Origin: an uncultured Roseibacillus sp. | GTDB taxonomy: Bacteria > Verrucomicrobiota > Verrucomicrobiia > Verrucomicrobiales > Akkermansiaceae | DNA: 46,558 nucleotides | NCBI GenBank assembly: GCA_937949965.1 | Contig: CALFBF010000098.1 | Span: 1 to 46,558, forward strand | Direction of reading: 5' to 3' | Shown here: positions 8,452 through 17,265 of the stretch, piece after piece | Layout of the letters: every line of letters starts with the position of its first letter | Position numbering within the stretch: the stretch's first letter is position 1 | Notes under the pieces: generated by a model | Told to the model about the DNA's origin: nothing | What the model saw: only the letters and a program-made list of their open reading frames with translations | Databases searched by the model: none | Position numbers and translations under genes: made by a program

Positions 8452-10179
8452 CTAACGCATCACGCTCTCAATCCCCATAGCAGATTTACGAACAAACTTA
8501 GGCAGCGCCCTCTCTCCTCTCTTTCCAAACAAACGGTATACTAAAGAGACTCCTCCTAAAATAACCAGATGATCCCGGATCCGATAGCGGCGTTGATCCC
8601 GGAGTAAAAAACGGCTTGCCAGTTCAATATTCCTTCGTTTGAGCCGAAAGGGTTCGAAATCAGTTTTAACTCGATAACGCGAGCGCTCACTGCGGGGCCA
8701 GCGCGCTTTGTAGTTCTTTTTTGCGCGCTTAATCGCAGCCACCGTTTCTTGATTCCAAGGAGAGAAGTAGTATTCACGCGCTAGGGCAACGAGACGAAAA
8801 GTGTCTTCCATAAAGACAACATCTTCTACCGGGAGTTCTGCCAAACGGGCATTTTCTTTCATCTCCACAAAGAGCGGTAAAACCTCAACGGCCTGTTGGC
8901 GCGCTGCCTCATGGTCAGATACGAAGCAACGGACCAGCTTGCGGACAGACGCCGTGCAAAAGAGGCAATCCCAGTAGACATGGAACAGCGGTGGCACCCT
9001 CACTCTACGAAAATAGAGCTGCTGCTCGGCAAAGCCAGGAATATAGAGTAACTGATGAATGACCCGATCGGCTCCTTCTAACAACGACAAAGCGGGCAAG
9101 GCTCGCCTTTCTCCTAAATATCTAGTAATAGCTTCTGAAGCAGAAACCTCATCGCGAAAAACGGCAATCGCGGCAACGCAATTGAGCTCAATCCAGATTC
9201 CCTCGTCATTGGACTGAGGATGAACAAAAGGGCGACGCCTAAAGCCGTGCCAACCGCCCGTTTGACACCACATCGAAAAGCCAACAAGATTCTCGTCGCC
9301 AACTAGCTCGCGAGCAAAGCGCTCGCAATCCCACCCAATAAAGGAAGGATACTCTCCCGCGCCCTCATACTCGCGGCGGCCTTGGAACTCGATGATCTTT
9401 GGCAAATCGGTCTGAGCAAGAACCTCGCTCAACGGCAGATAGCGGAAAAAGTCTGAGTCCCCATGCTTAAAAGAAAGGATGAGCGCAGACGAGCGCAATG
9501 CTCGCGTCATCTGAGCCACCCGATCGCGATGCCAAATGAGATCTCCGATCGGATGCGCGCCCACTGTCCAGGTCCGAAGAATGAGCTTCTTCCCCAAATG
9601 CTCAAAGAGAGGCAATAGCTTTAACAAAAGCGCCCTAGCCTCTCCCGCCGTGCGGATGTGTAAGCGAGAACGAATAACATCTGAGACATCTAAGCCATCG
9701 CTTTCGCCAATCCGCAGAATTAAGCCTGAAACATCTGGAAAGTCCTTAAAAAATCTAACAATAACCTCACCATACCAATCCTCAAGCGCTTCCCGTGAAT
9801 CTCCAAACTGCTCCTCAATGGCAACACTGGTAGTAAGGACATCTGAAGTCACGTAAACCTGTAAATCTTCGTTGCGGTGCACAGCGATCACTCGCGCCAT
9901 TCTTTCCGCCAATTGTCGATTCCGCTCCCGAACAGACCACTCAAACCCAGGATGACTACTGAGATGGGCTAAATCGTCTAACGTGACCGCATTGTAACCA
10001 AGAGCAGTGACCCTTTTTGCGAAGCGACTGCTTTCCTCCTCAATACTCTGCCATTGCCGATCCGCGGCCTCCCCTACTGTTTGCAAGTGGCCGAAAGGAA
10101 TCTTCGACCAATTGATGCGACGTTTCTGGTATCCTTTGAAAAAGGGGCCAATGGCGTCGATTAAGAAAAGCTTACCCAC
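8452..10179 (-). CDS. GH67 (alpha-glucuronidase)-like protein of unknown role
   Basis: A 575-residue soluble protein with no signal peptide, starting at a GTG without a clear Shine-Dalgarno sequence, so the start is uncertain. The central part reads like a degenerate GH67 TIM barrel: LILRTWTVGAHP, then LSFKHGDSDFFRYLPLSEV, then IIEFQGRREYEGAGEYPSF. These correspond in order to the KnGPxDFQ...EP...PL and EFQxxQEY regions of alpha-glucuronidases. The last 150 residues are rich in Arg, Lys and aromatic residues and match nothing I recognise. It lies 151 bp upstream of the GT4-phosphatase gene on the same strand. It could be a cytoplasmic glycosidase or a non-catalytic relative; I do not assign an activity. 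Confidence 0.6.
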   Translation of the reverse strand: MGKLFLIDAIGPFFKGYQKRRINWSKIPFGHLQTVGEAADRQWQSIEEESSRFAKRVTALGYNAVTLDDLAHLSSHPGFEWSVRERNRQLAERMARVIAVHRNEDLQVYVTSDVLTTSVAIEEQFGDSREALEDWYGEVIVRFFKDFPDVSGLILRIGESDGLDVSDVIRSRLHIRTAGEARALLLKLLPLFEHLGKKLILRTWTVGAHPIGDLIWHRDRVAQMTRALRSSALILSFKHGDSDFFRYLPLSEVLAQTDLPKIIEFQGRREYEGAGEYPSFIGWDCERFARELVGDENLVGFSMWCQTGGWHGFRRRPFVHPQSNDEGIWIELNCVAAIAVFRDEVSASEAITRYLGERRALPALSLLEGADRVIHQLLYIPGFAEQQLYFRRVRVPPLFHVYWDCLFCTASVRKLVRCFVSDHEAARQQAVEVLPLFVEMKENARLAELPVEDVVFMEDTFRLVALAREYYFSPWNQETVAAIKRAKKNYKARWPRSERSRYRVKTDFEPFRLKRRNIELASRFLLRDQRRYRIRDHLVILGGVSLVYRLFGKRGERALPKFVRKSAMGIESVMR

Positions 10180-10375
10180 AGGTTGTCCATGGAATTTACT
10201 CCTGTTATCGGCCAGCCAAAGACGGTGACAAGTTCGTGACTCGCCAGAACTCCTTCACATTAAGGGTGTCTCCGACAACCTCATTCCAAGAACCAATGCT
10301 CATTTTTTACAGAATCAAGCATTCTGCTGACGACTCTTGAGTTTGAGAAAGCTTTCGTTAAAGTTTAAGGGAAGA

Positions 10376-11080
10376 ATGGTGCTAAACGAAAAAGAGAACA
10401 GTCAAAGACAAGCCGCTACCCAGAGCGCAGGTTCGCGACTCAGACGAGCAGCAAACCTCTTTGGTTTACTACTATTACCCTGCACCCTAACAGCGGGCAC
10501 TATCACAGGTGTCGTGCCTCTTCCCAACCAAAAGTCTACCGCGGTTCCCGTGCAAGAGTATCGCGGTAAGATCAAAGGTGAAGTCGCTCCTAACCCTGCA
10601 CTTTTGGCCGCGGTTTGGCTAGAAGGCCCTCAATTATCTGCCCCGGCTCATCCCCAACCCCGGCTTTTCGCACAGACAAATTACCAGTTCGAGCAGTCGC
10701 TCCTCGTAGTTGCGAAGGGAACAACCATTACCTTCCCTAACCGCGATCCTGATTATCACAACATCTACTCCCTCTCTCGCCCCAAGCGCTTCGACTTAGG
10801 CCGTTACAAGCCAGGGGAACGCCCAGCTCCCAGTGTCACCTTCGATAAGGCAGGCTTCATCGCTCTGCATTGCGAAATCCATGAGCACATGAGGGCTAAC
10901 ATCGTAGTCGTCGACAGCCCATTCTACACCGTAACAGACGAGACTGGCCGCTTCTCGCTGCCTCAGATTCCGAATGGAGTATACACCCTTATGGCCCAGA
11001 TTGATCGGAAAACGATTTGGAAAATCCCTATCGAAATCACCTCTCCAAAAACCGTCGCAATCTCTTTCCCGCAAAAATGA
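10376..11080 (+). CDS. Secreted cupredoxin-like protein
   Basis: The track ORF starts at a TTG; the ATG at 10376 has an AAGGGAAG Shine-Dalgarno sequence just upstream and gives about 234 residues. After a basic N-terminus, residues about 30-42 (ANLFGLLLLPCTLTAG) look like a signal peptide. The plastocyanin-like part shows VVAKGTTITFPNRDPDYHN and FIALHCEIHEHMRANIVVV. The first His with the Cys, His and Met of the second motif form a plausible type-1 copper site. The end (DETGRFSLPQIPNGVYTL) is a carboxypeptidase-regulatory-like segment. Relatives are often called methylamine-utilisation or plastocyanin-like proteins. The stop overlaps the start of the next gene (ATGA), so the two are translationally coupled. 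Confidence 0.72.
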   Translation: MVLNEKENSQRQAATQSAGSRLRRAANLFGLLLLPCTLTAGTITGVVPLPNQKSTAVPVQEYRGKIKGEVAPNPALLAAVWLEGPQLSAPAHPQPRLFAQTNYQFEQSLLVVAKGTTITFPNRDPDYHNIYSLSRPKRFDLGRYKPGERPAPSVTFDKAGFIALHCEIHEHMRANIVVVDSPFYTVTDETGRFSLPQIPNGVYTLMAQIDRKTIWKIPIEITSPKTVAISFPQK

Positions 11081-12243
11081 GGTTTGTCTTTCTCTGTTCT
11101 CTACTCTGCTTAACGAAATCTCTCCTCGGGCAAGATTTCCGTATCGGTGGTAGTATTGAGCAGACTTTGTGGGTCTCTGAAGACATCCCGGCTGCTTTTC
11201 TGGAATTCGACGACGGAGTGTTATACGCTCCAAGGGTCTCGCTCGATTTCGACTACCAACCATCGGAATACTTTCTTGTTAGAGGGTTGCTGCGAGCAGA
11301 TCGCGGCTTTGATGCCGGCACTCGACCAGACGGCCAAGTTCGTCTCGATCAGCTCATCGCTCGCTATCGCCCCTTTGGAGACAATCGCTTAAACATACAA
11401 ATAGGTAAGTTCCCCACTCTTGTCGGTAACTGGGTGCAGAATCATCAATTCCACGATGACCCCTTTCTGCTCGCTCCGCTACCTTACGCCGCCATTGTAG
11501 GGGTCAACTCGAACACCCCCCTCCAACATTCCCCTGCTGCCATTGAGAACCGCGCTAACACCCCGGGCCCAACTCTCCACGAAGGAAAAACCAATTGGTC
11601 AGCCCTCATCTGGGGACCTGCTTATTCAAATGGCCTAGGCGCTTTCGGAAACTACGGCGCAATCGACTACGCTCTCGAGGTCAAGAACACCTTCCTCGGC
11701 TCTACCCCAGATCAGTGGGACTTTGGCGAAGGAGATTTCCGTGAACCGACGGTATCGGGACGCATTGGTTACAGCCCAAGCGTCGATTGGGCTCTCGGAC
11801 TCTCGGCTAGTCATGGCCCTTATCTCAATGCTGACTCGCCGTCACAATTTACCCGTAACGCCTTCAACCAAACACTCGTCGGTGCAGATCTACGCTGGTC
11901 TCACCGGGATTGGATCATCTCAGGAGAAGCCTTCTTTGCAAATTACGGAACCCTAGCGGAAGATCTACAGACCTTTAGCTACTACGTGCAAGCTCGCTAC
12001 AAAGCGGCACCAGGTCTCTGGTTTGCAGGCCGTTTTGGACAAACTGTTTCGAATGAAATCACCGGACCATCAGGTGCTGAAGTGCCTTGGAACCCCGACA
12101 TCATTCGAGCAGAACTTGCTCTGGGTTGGCGAATCACTCCCGACCTCCTTCTCAAGACTCAATACACATACACCGAGGTCACTAATGGGCTCAGTGCCCC
12201 GGCGCGTAACCTCTATGGCTTCTCTCTGGGTTGGAAATTCTAA
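11077..12243 (+). CDS. Outer-membrane beta-barrel (porin-like) protein
   Basis: The true start is the ATG at 11077 inside the ATGA overlap with the cupredoxin-like gene; the track start lies inside that gene. The first 19 residues (MRFVFLCSLLCLTKSLLGQ) form a signal peptide. The rest is made of alternating strands rich in Tyr, Trp and Gly, for example YFLVRGLLRAD, RLNIQIGKFPTL, WIISGEAFFANYG and LLLKTQYTYTEV. The chain ends in an aromatic residue (LGWKF), as outer-membrane barrels usually do for BAM recognition. It is about 388 residues long. The solute is unknown. Pairing with a copper-type protein suggests a role linked to redox or metal, but that is inference. It converges with the kinase gene with 3 bp between stops. 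Confidence 0.75.
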   Translation: MRFVFLCSLLCLTKSLLGQDFRIGGSIEQTLWVSEDIPAAFLEFDDGVLYAPRVSLDFDYQPSEYFLVRGLLRADRGFDAGTRPDGQVRLDQLIARYRPFGDNRLNIQIGKFPTLVGNWVQNHQFHDDPFLLAPLPYAAIVGVNSNTPLQHSPAAIENRANTPGPTLHEGKTNWSALIWGPAYSNGLGAFGNYGAIDYALEVKNTFLGSTPDQWDFGEGDFREPTVSGRIGYSPSVDWALGLSASHGPYLNADSPSQFTRNAFNQTLVGADLRWSHRDWIISGEAFFANYGTLAEDLQTFSYYVQARYKAAPGLWFAGRFGQTVSNEITGPSGAEVPWNPDIIRAELALGWRITPDLLLKTQYTYTEVTNGLSAPARNLYGFSLGWKF

Positions 12244-12246
12244 CAC

Positions 12247-14505
12247 TCACTTCTCTTCCTCTAACAGCCCCACTTCTCGGAGGCTGCGAGCAAGGAGGGA
12301 CAAGTTCCAATCATAGATTTGGTAATCCTTGGTTAGAACGACCACCCTTTTTGGGCAGAGGAATACTTGAAGCACTTCCTCGCCCTCCGGCAAGGTGAGC
12401 CACCAGTCATCTACTACTACTGTAGCAGTACTAGGTTGAGAAACTCCTTGAGAGAGCGCGTCGAAAGAATTCATTGTTTTATCGAGCTCTCGTGCCTGTT
12501 CAAAATCTCCTCCTGGCCAAAGCTCAAGCACCTCCTCTCCGTCCTCATCGCGAACCGTCACCAACCAATCCCCGTTATCAAAGACAGTCTCAACACGAGT
12601 TCCAGGCACTCTTTGTAACTTAACGGGCGCCAACAGACGGCCCTGAGAGTCAATATTCAGCGTTTCGAGGGCACCCGGAACCTGTAGTAAGATCTTCTTC
12701 TCACCCAGCCACCAAGCGTCTGTAGGAGCGTCCACTAACTGATTACCAACCTCGTAAAATCCCGTTGCTCTTCTCTCCCCCACATCCCAAATCTGAATTC
12801 CTAAGGCACTCCGGGTGAGAAGATACTTCTCATCCTTAGACAGCTCTCCTCCATAGGGATTAGCCTCTAGCGGGGTGAGATGCTGGCCTCGCCACGCAGT
12901 GACTCCGATCGGCCCCACCAGGGTTTCTTGCGCTCGAAAGTTATCCAGCAAAACAGTTCCTCGAATATCTAACAGGCTCGCCTCGCCATCACGAAAGACC
13001 GCGCGGAGCACTCCTCCTTGAGGTTCAAAGTAAAGAGACTCGGGCCAGTCCGTGACGTCGATATCAGAGAACCGCTTTTTACGATTCACATCGTAGATAA
13101 CAATCTCCATTCGATCACCACGCACCAGAGCCAGAAAGCGTCCATCAGGAGACCAGACCGGAGTGCAACGCAGCACTCCACCAGGAATAAACCATTGCTC
13201 CTCCCCTGTTTCTTTATCTAACAAACGCACCCCATCCTTGGAAGGCATGATCTCATAAGGGCCGGCATTAACAATAGGCTCCCAAGGCTGGCTCTCCTCC
13301 GCGACATCCCAGTAGGCCATTGCGGCAACGGCTTCTTCTCGTAAGCGAGTGCTTCCCTTGAGCTTACCAGCCTCCTGTAAGAGGGCAAAGGTGCGCTTGC
13401 GAAAGCCGGGTGTCCTCTTGAGGTGCTCCCCCTTCGCCTGCTCGATGAGGGAGCGATGAAGAGCCTCTCCACGACTAGCGGAGGTCTTCATCACGGTCAC
13501 TGCGCCGGTGAGCGCGACTAAAACTAAACTAGCAGCGAGAAAGGAAGGTAAAGGGTGGCGCCGAGCCCAGCGCCAAGCCCTCTCTGCCAGCGTAGTCGAA
13601 CGTGCTGAGACCACCATCCCTTCACGCCAACGCCTCAAATCATCGGTAAATTCGGCTACCGTGCGGTAGCGATGTTCCGGCTTTTTGGCCAAGGCCTTTT
13701 CGCAAACAAGAGCAAGGTCACGTGGGATCTCGGGACGCAGTTTGCGAATCGCTGTTAGGTCCTCATCCACCACTAATCTGAGCTGAGCCGCCAAATTCTC
13801 TGCGCCATCATGAGGTCGGCGACCAGTGAGGCATTCGTAGAGAACAGCGGCCAGTCCGTAGAGATCCGCGAGCACACTGCCGCCAACATCTGTCCCTGCT
13901 GCCACTTCCGGTGCTAAGTAGTTAGGAGTTCCCACGATTGCCTCAGTGCGGGTTAGATTATTATCACGAGTAAACTCGAGCTTCGCGACCCCGAAGTCCC
14001 CCACGTATATCGTCCCCCCTTCATCAAACAAAAGATTTCCGGGCTTTAGGTCGCGATGAAGCACCCCGCGTTGATGTGCAAAGTGAACAGCCTTCCCCGC
14101 CGTCATGACCCAATTGACGGCCTCGCTGATCTCAGGTAGCCCTTCGCTGAGGCGTGACTGCAGAGTACCTCCGCGAGCGAGTTTCATCGCCAAAAAAACG
14201 AGTCCATCCCATTCCCCGACCTGATAGACGGGAAGGACATTAGGGTAATCGAGAGCAGCCATCGCTTGCCCTTCACGCCGAAAGCGTTCACGAACCTCTT
14301 CCTCGCCCACAAAGCGAGGAAGAATCATTTTCAGAGCAACATCACGAGGAGGATTGAGCTGACGAGCGAGGTAAACCACCGCCATTCCACCCCGGTCGAG
14401 TTCTTCAATGATTTCGAAGCCCTCGGGAGAAAAGCCCTCATCTGTAGAAGCCTCGGCAAAGACTTCCGTCATCATCTTCCAGTCGCTCTCGCTACCAGCC
14501 ATCAT
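12247..14505 (-). CDS. Membrane-anchored Ser/Thr protein kinase with C-terminal propeller-like domain
   Basis: A 752-residue Hanks-type kinase. The Gly-rich loop (LDRGGMAVVYLA), the catalytic loop HRDLKPGNLLF, the Mg-binding DFGVAKLE and the activation-segment GTPNYLAPEV are all intact, so it should be active. After the kinase domain comes a hydrophobic segment, PLPSFLAASLVLVALTGAV, near residue 315. The remaining roughly 400 residues look like WD40/TolB-type propeller repeats (WSPDGRFLALVRGD, LSKDEKYLLTR). The start codon overlaps the sigma factor stop (ATGA), so the two proteins are probably made together. Sigma factor/kinase pairs of this kind are common in Planctomycetota and Verrucomicrobiota. 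The signal sensed is unknown. Confidence 0.88.
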   Translation of the reverse strand: MMAGSESDWKMMTEVFAEASTDEGFSPEGFEIIEELDRGGMAVVYLARQLNPPRDVALKMILPRFVGEEEVRERFRREGQAMAALDYPNVLPVYQVGEWDGLVFLAMKLARGGTLQSRLSEGLPEISEAVNWVMTAGKAVHFAHQRGVLHRDLKPGNLLFDEGGTIYVGDFGVAKLEFTRDNNLTRTEAIVGTPNYLAPEVAAGTDVGGSVLADLYGLAAVLYECLTGRRPHDGAENLAAQLRLVVDEDLTAIRKLRPEIPRDLALVCEKALAKKPEHRYRTVAEFTDDLRRWREGMVVSARSTTLAERAWRWARRHPLPSFLAASLVLVALTGAVTVMKTSASRGEALHRSLIEQAKGEHLKRTPGFRKRTFALLQEAGKLKGSTRLREEAVAAMAYWDVAEESQPWEPIVNAGPYEIMPSKDGVRLLDKETGEEQWFIPGGVLRCTPVWSPDGRFLALVRGDRMEIVIYDVNRKKRFSDIDVTDWPESLYFEPQGGVLRAVFRDGEASLLDIRGTVLLDNFRAQETLVGPIGVTAWRGQHLTPLEANPYGGELSKDEKYLLTRSALGIQIWDVGERRATGFYEVGNQLVDAPTDAWWLGEKKILLQVPGALETLNIDSQGRLLAPVKLQRVPGTRVETVFDNGDWLVTVRDEDGEEVLELWPGGDFEQARELDKTMNSFDALSQGVSQPSTATVVVDDWWLTLPEGEEVLQVFLCPKRVVVLTKDYQIYDWNLSLLARSLREVGLLEEEK

Positions 14506-15203
14506 TCATTACTCGTTCCCCACATCTTACTCATCACACTGCGAAGATAGGTCAATTCCTCATCAATCTCGTGGGGAGCGCTCACGATCTGCTTCACCTC
14601 GTAGCGCAGTTTCTCGCGGAATTTAGCACGCAAACGAGAGACCTCGGTCTTGGCTCCCCCTTCCGTGCACGCGAGCTTCTCAGCAAGCTCGACATAGCTC
14701 ATTCCCGCACCAGCCCCGGTGAGGAATCCTCGTAAAATCTCCCAACCCTGTTCCCCACGCTTAGCGACTACCTCTTTTTTCACCGAGGCCAAAACGGCAC
14801 TATAAAGACTCTGCGCCCAAGCGAGATCGAAACGGAGACCGTCTTCTTCCAGAAAGGCTGACTCTTCGAAAAGCTCGACACGTTGGAGCTTACCTCCCCG
14901 CTTTGCCGCAGTAGCTCTTCGGCTCTCATCGATTAAGAAGTTGCGCAGAGCATGGAGTAGAAAGCTGCGAAACTTTCCTAGCTTTGGGTCTGCTCGGCGG
15001 AAAAAACTGCCCTTCATCAGGAAGACAAAAAAGTCCTGCCGGAGATCTTGCACCTGGTCCTCGGGCACGCCTCGGAAGCGGATCGCAGCATCGACTGGTT
15101 CACAGTATTTCTCGCAGATTTCTGCCAGAGCGGCCTGACCTCCTTCTTCTCCATTGAGAGTCGCTTCTGCTAATACGGTCCAAGTAGTTTCCGGAAATGC
15201 CAT
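14502..15203 (-). CDS. ECF-like RNA polymerase sigma factor
   Basis: A 233-residue sigma-70-family protein. The region-2-like part includes VQDLRQDFFVFLM and KFRSFLLHALRNFLIDESRR; the region-4-like helix-turn-helix part is MSYVELAEKLACTEGGAKTEVSRLRAKFRE. The N-terminus FPETTWTVLAEA matches the planctomycete/verrucomicrobial ECF group, whose members start with TxW..V. A roughly 40-residue linker separates the two parts. The downstream kinase gene overlaps it by four bases, and the kinase may control the sigma factor or its partner. No separate anti-sigma factor gene is visible. The last residues (SSPHEIDEE-like tail) are unusual but short. Confidence 0.85.
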   Translation of the reverse strand: MAFPETTWTVLAEATLNGEEGGQAALAEICEKYCEPVDAAIRFRGVPEDQVQDLRQDFFVFLMKGSFFRRADPKLGKFRSFLLHALRNFLIDESRRATAAKRGGKLQRVELFEESAFLEEDGLRFDLAWAQSLYSAVLASVKKEVVAKRGEQGWEILRGFLTGAGAGMSYVELAEKLACTEGGAKTEVSRLRAKFREKLRYEVKQIVSAPHEIDEELTYLRSVMSKMWGTSNE

Positions 15204-15299
15204 CGTCTTTTACCCCCAGAAGGTGCCTCAATTTTCGCGCACTGACTACTTGGAATTTCAGGAAACAGTGACTTCTTTCCTTACGACTCGTTTCCCCAA

Positions 15300-17162
15300 C
15301 TAACTCTGAAGAATGGTTTCTCCTCGGTAACGGAGGGCGTAGGGAATGAAAACGATGGCAGTGAGGAGCATGAGACCAGCGAAGAACCAGAAGTAAGAAG
15401 CACCTTCTAACCGAGTGCCTCCGCCCGCGTAGGCAGTGACGGTGAAGGGATATTCTTGCTTATCTCCGGCGGTCTTTTCTTTTGCGAGCCCGAGCTCCCG
15501 CTTTCGTTTCGCTAACCACGGCTCCTCTGGTCGGAAACGATCACTCCAAGATTTTCCTTTGACGGAAGTCGGCTCTGGAAGGCTTAAGAGAACTCCGAGG
15601 TCCCACTTGGTCTTCGCCTTGCCGTCGGGACCAGCTGAGGCGATGCGAGCAGTAAGGGAGTTTAACCGCTCATAGGATAATGGTCGCCCCCAAGGGTCCT
15701 TTTGGCCCTTGAGAAGCTGGTTCCCTTCTTCGTCGCTTGGGAAAGTTTTCTCGAATGAAGAAAATAAACCGACGACGCTCTCTAACGAATCAGTGGCAAG
15801 GCTTGTGATCCCACCATCCTCTAACAAGAGGTCATCTGCGGTTCCAAATTTCTGATCAAAGCCTGCCTGTTGGAAATCTTTGATCCGGATACTCCCGCCC
15901 GCAGCGGTCTGCTCCAGCTTGGAGACCTTGTCGTATGGAGTCTCGATCTTGATGAAGGCATTGACCCCCGCAGTGAAAAGATTACCGAGGGCTACTGCAG
16001 CTAGGAAGAGGCTCATGACGATGGACTTCATCGTCTTGGGAGCCTGGGTGTAGGCGAACTCTAGCGCCACAATCGAGACCATGACTTCCGAGATGGTGAG
16101 AAAAAGATAGGCAACTAACTGCCATCCGATATTGGGACGTCCCCCGCTATCGATCCGGACCTGAACAAAGGCCACTAAGACGAAGGCGAGTGCCATGATG
16201 AAGAGGCCAATCCCGATCTTTCGCAAAGGAGTGAGAGGCCAGACTCGTGAAATTGCGGGATAGACGAGATAAGTGAAGAGCGGAATCAAGGTCAGGACGA
16301 AGAGCGAATTCACGGACTGAATCTGCGACGGCAACCACTCCTGCCCGAGGAAACGGCGATCCATGTCTTGGGATTGGAAAATCCAGGTAGAACCAGTCTG
16401 ATCAAAAAGAGCCCAAAAAACGGCGACGAATAGAAACAGAGGTAGGATACGAGCGATGGACGTGAGCCCGGTAGGACTGATGAGCTCGCGAGCGGTCTGC
16501 ATTCCCCCGGCAGGAATGTGGACGAAACGTTTTCTCCCCAGCCAAAAGATAAAAGTGGCCAAGGCCATCAAAACCCCCGGAATCCCAAAAGCCCAATGAG
16601 GACCATACCACTCTAACAACCAAGGAGTAAGCAGGATAGAAATCATCGCTCCCAAATTGATCGAGAAGTAGAACCAATTAAAAATCTTAGGGAGAAGATG
16701 AGCATTATTAGCCCCGAACTGATCCCCGACGTGCGCTGAGACGCAGGGCTTAATGCCACCCGAACCGATCGCGATGAGAGCTAAACCCACAAAGAGCCAA
16801 GTCTTGGCATCCCCCGTCCACCCCATCAGTGCCAGAGCACCATGGCCCACGACATAGACGAGAGATAGGGTGATGATGGTGCGGTATTTTCCAAAGAAAA
16901 AATCTGAAATGAGAGCACCCAACAAAGGCGTGATATAAACCCAAAAATTAAAGAGATGGTAATGAGATGAGACCGTGGTCTGCTCCATGGCGACCCCTGG
17001 AGTCTCGCCCATGAGGTGGAGATACTGGGACATAAAGACGACCAAAATCCCCTTCATTCCGTAAAATGAGAAGCGCTCCGCTGCCTCATTCCCGATAATA
17101 TGGGGCACCCCAGGAGGCATCCCTGCCCGATCGCTTGGCTTGGTCTCGTATTGTGCAGTCAT
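15300..17162 (-). CDS. POT family proton-dependent oligopeptide transporter with large insert
   Basis: The track start at 17186 is a TTG; the ATG at 17162 (MTAQYETKPSD) is more likely. This is an MFS transporter of the POT/PTR2 family: ERFSFYGMKGILVVFMSQYL in helix 1, GALISDFFFGKYRTII, and the PTR2 signature FNWFYFSINLGAMISILLTPWL. Members import di- and tripeptides with protons across the inner membrane. Between the last two helices there is an insert of roughly 165 residues (from VSKLEQTAAGG to DKQEYPF). It contains FGTADDLLLEDGG and DPWGRPLSYERLN...SAGPDG, which resemble the C-terminal part of type II pseudopilin G. The chain finishes with a last helix, FWFFAGLMLLTAIVFIPYAL. Confidence 0.85.
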   Translation of the reverse strand: MTAQYETKPSDRAGMPPGVPHIIGNEAAERFSFYGMKGILVVFMSQYLHLMGETPGVAMEQTTVSSHYHLFNFWVYITPLLGALISDFFFGKYRTIITLSLVYVVGHGALALMGWTGDAKTWLFVGLALIAIGSGGIKPCVSAHVGDQFGANNAHLLPKIFNWFYFSINLGAMISILLTPWLLEWYGPHWAFGIPGVLMALATFIFWLGRKRFVHIPAGGMQTARELISPTGLTSIARILPLFLFVAVFWALFDQTGSTWIFQSQDMDRRFLGQEWLPSQIQSVNSLFVLTLIPLFTYLVYPAISRVWPLTPLRKIGIGLFIMALAFVLVAFVQVRIDSGGRPNIGWQLVAYLFLTISEVMVSIVALEFAYTQAPKTMKSIVMSLFLAAVALGNLFTAGVNAFIKIETPYDKVSKLEQTAAGGSIRIKDFQQAGFDQKFGTADDLLLEDGGITSLATDSLESVVGLFSSFEKTFPSDEEGNQLLKGQKDPWGRPLSYERLNSLTARIASAGPDGKAKTKWDLGVLLSLPEPTSVKGKSWSDRFRPEEPWLAKRKRELGLAKEKTAGDKQEYPFTVTAYAGGGTRLEGASYFWFFAGLMLLTAIVFIPYALRYRGETILQS

Positions 17163-17265
17163 CCTTTCTGAGAAAGGTGCGGCCAAATGCGGAATGAGGC
17201 AAGCTCTCGAAATTCATCCCTCACGACTTGCCCATGGCGTCACAAATTCACAGACTGCTGCCTCC

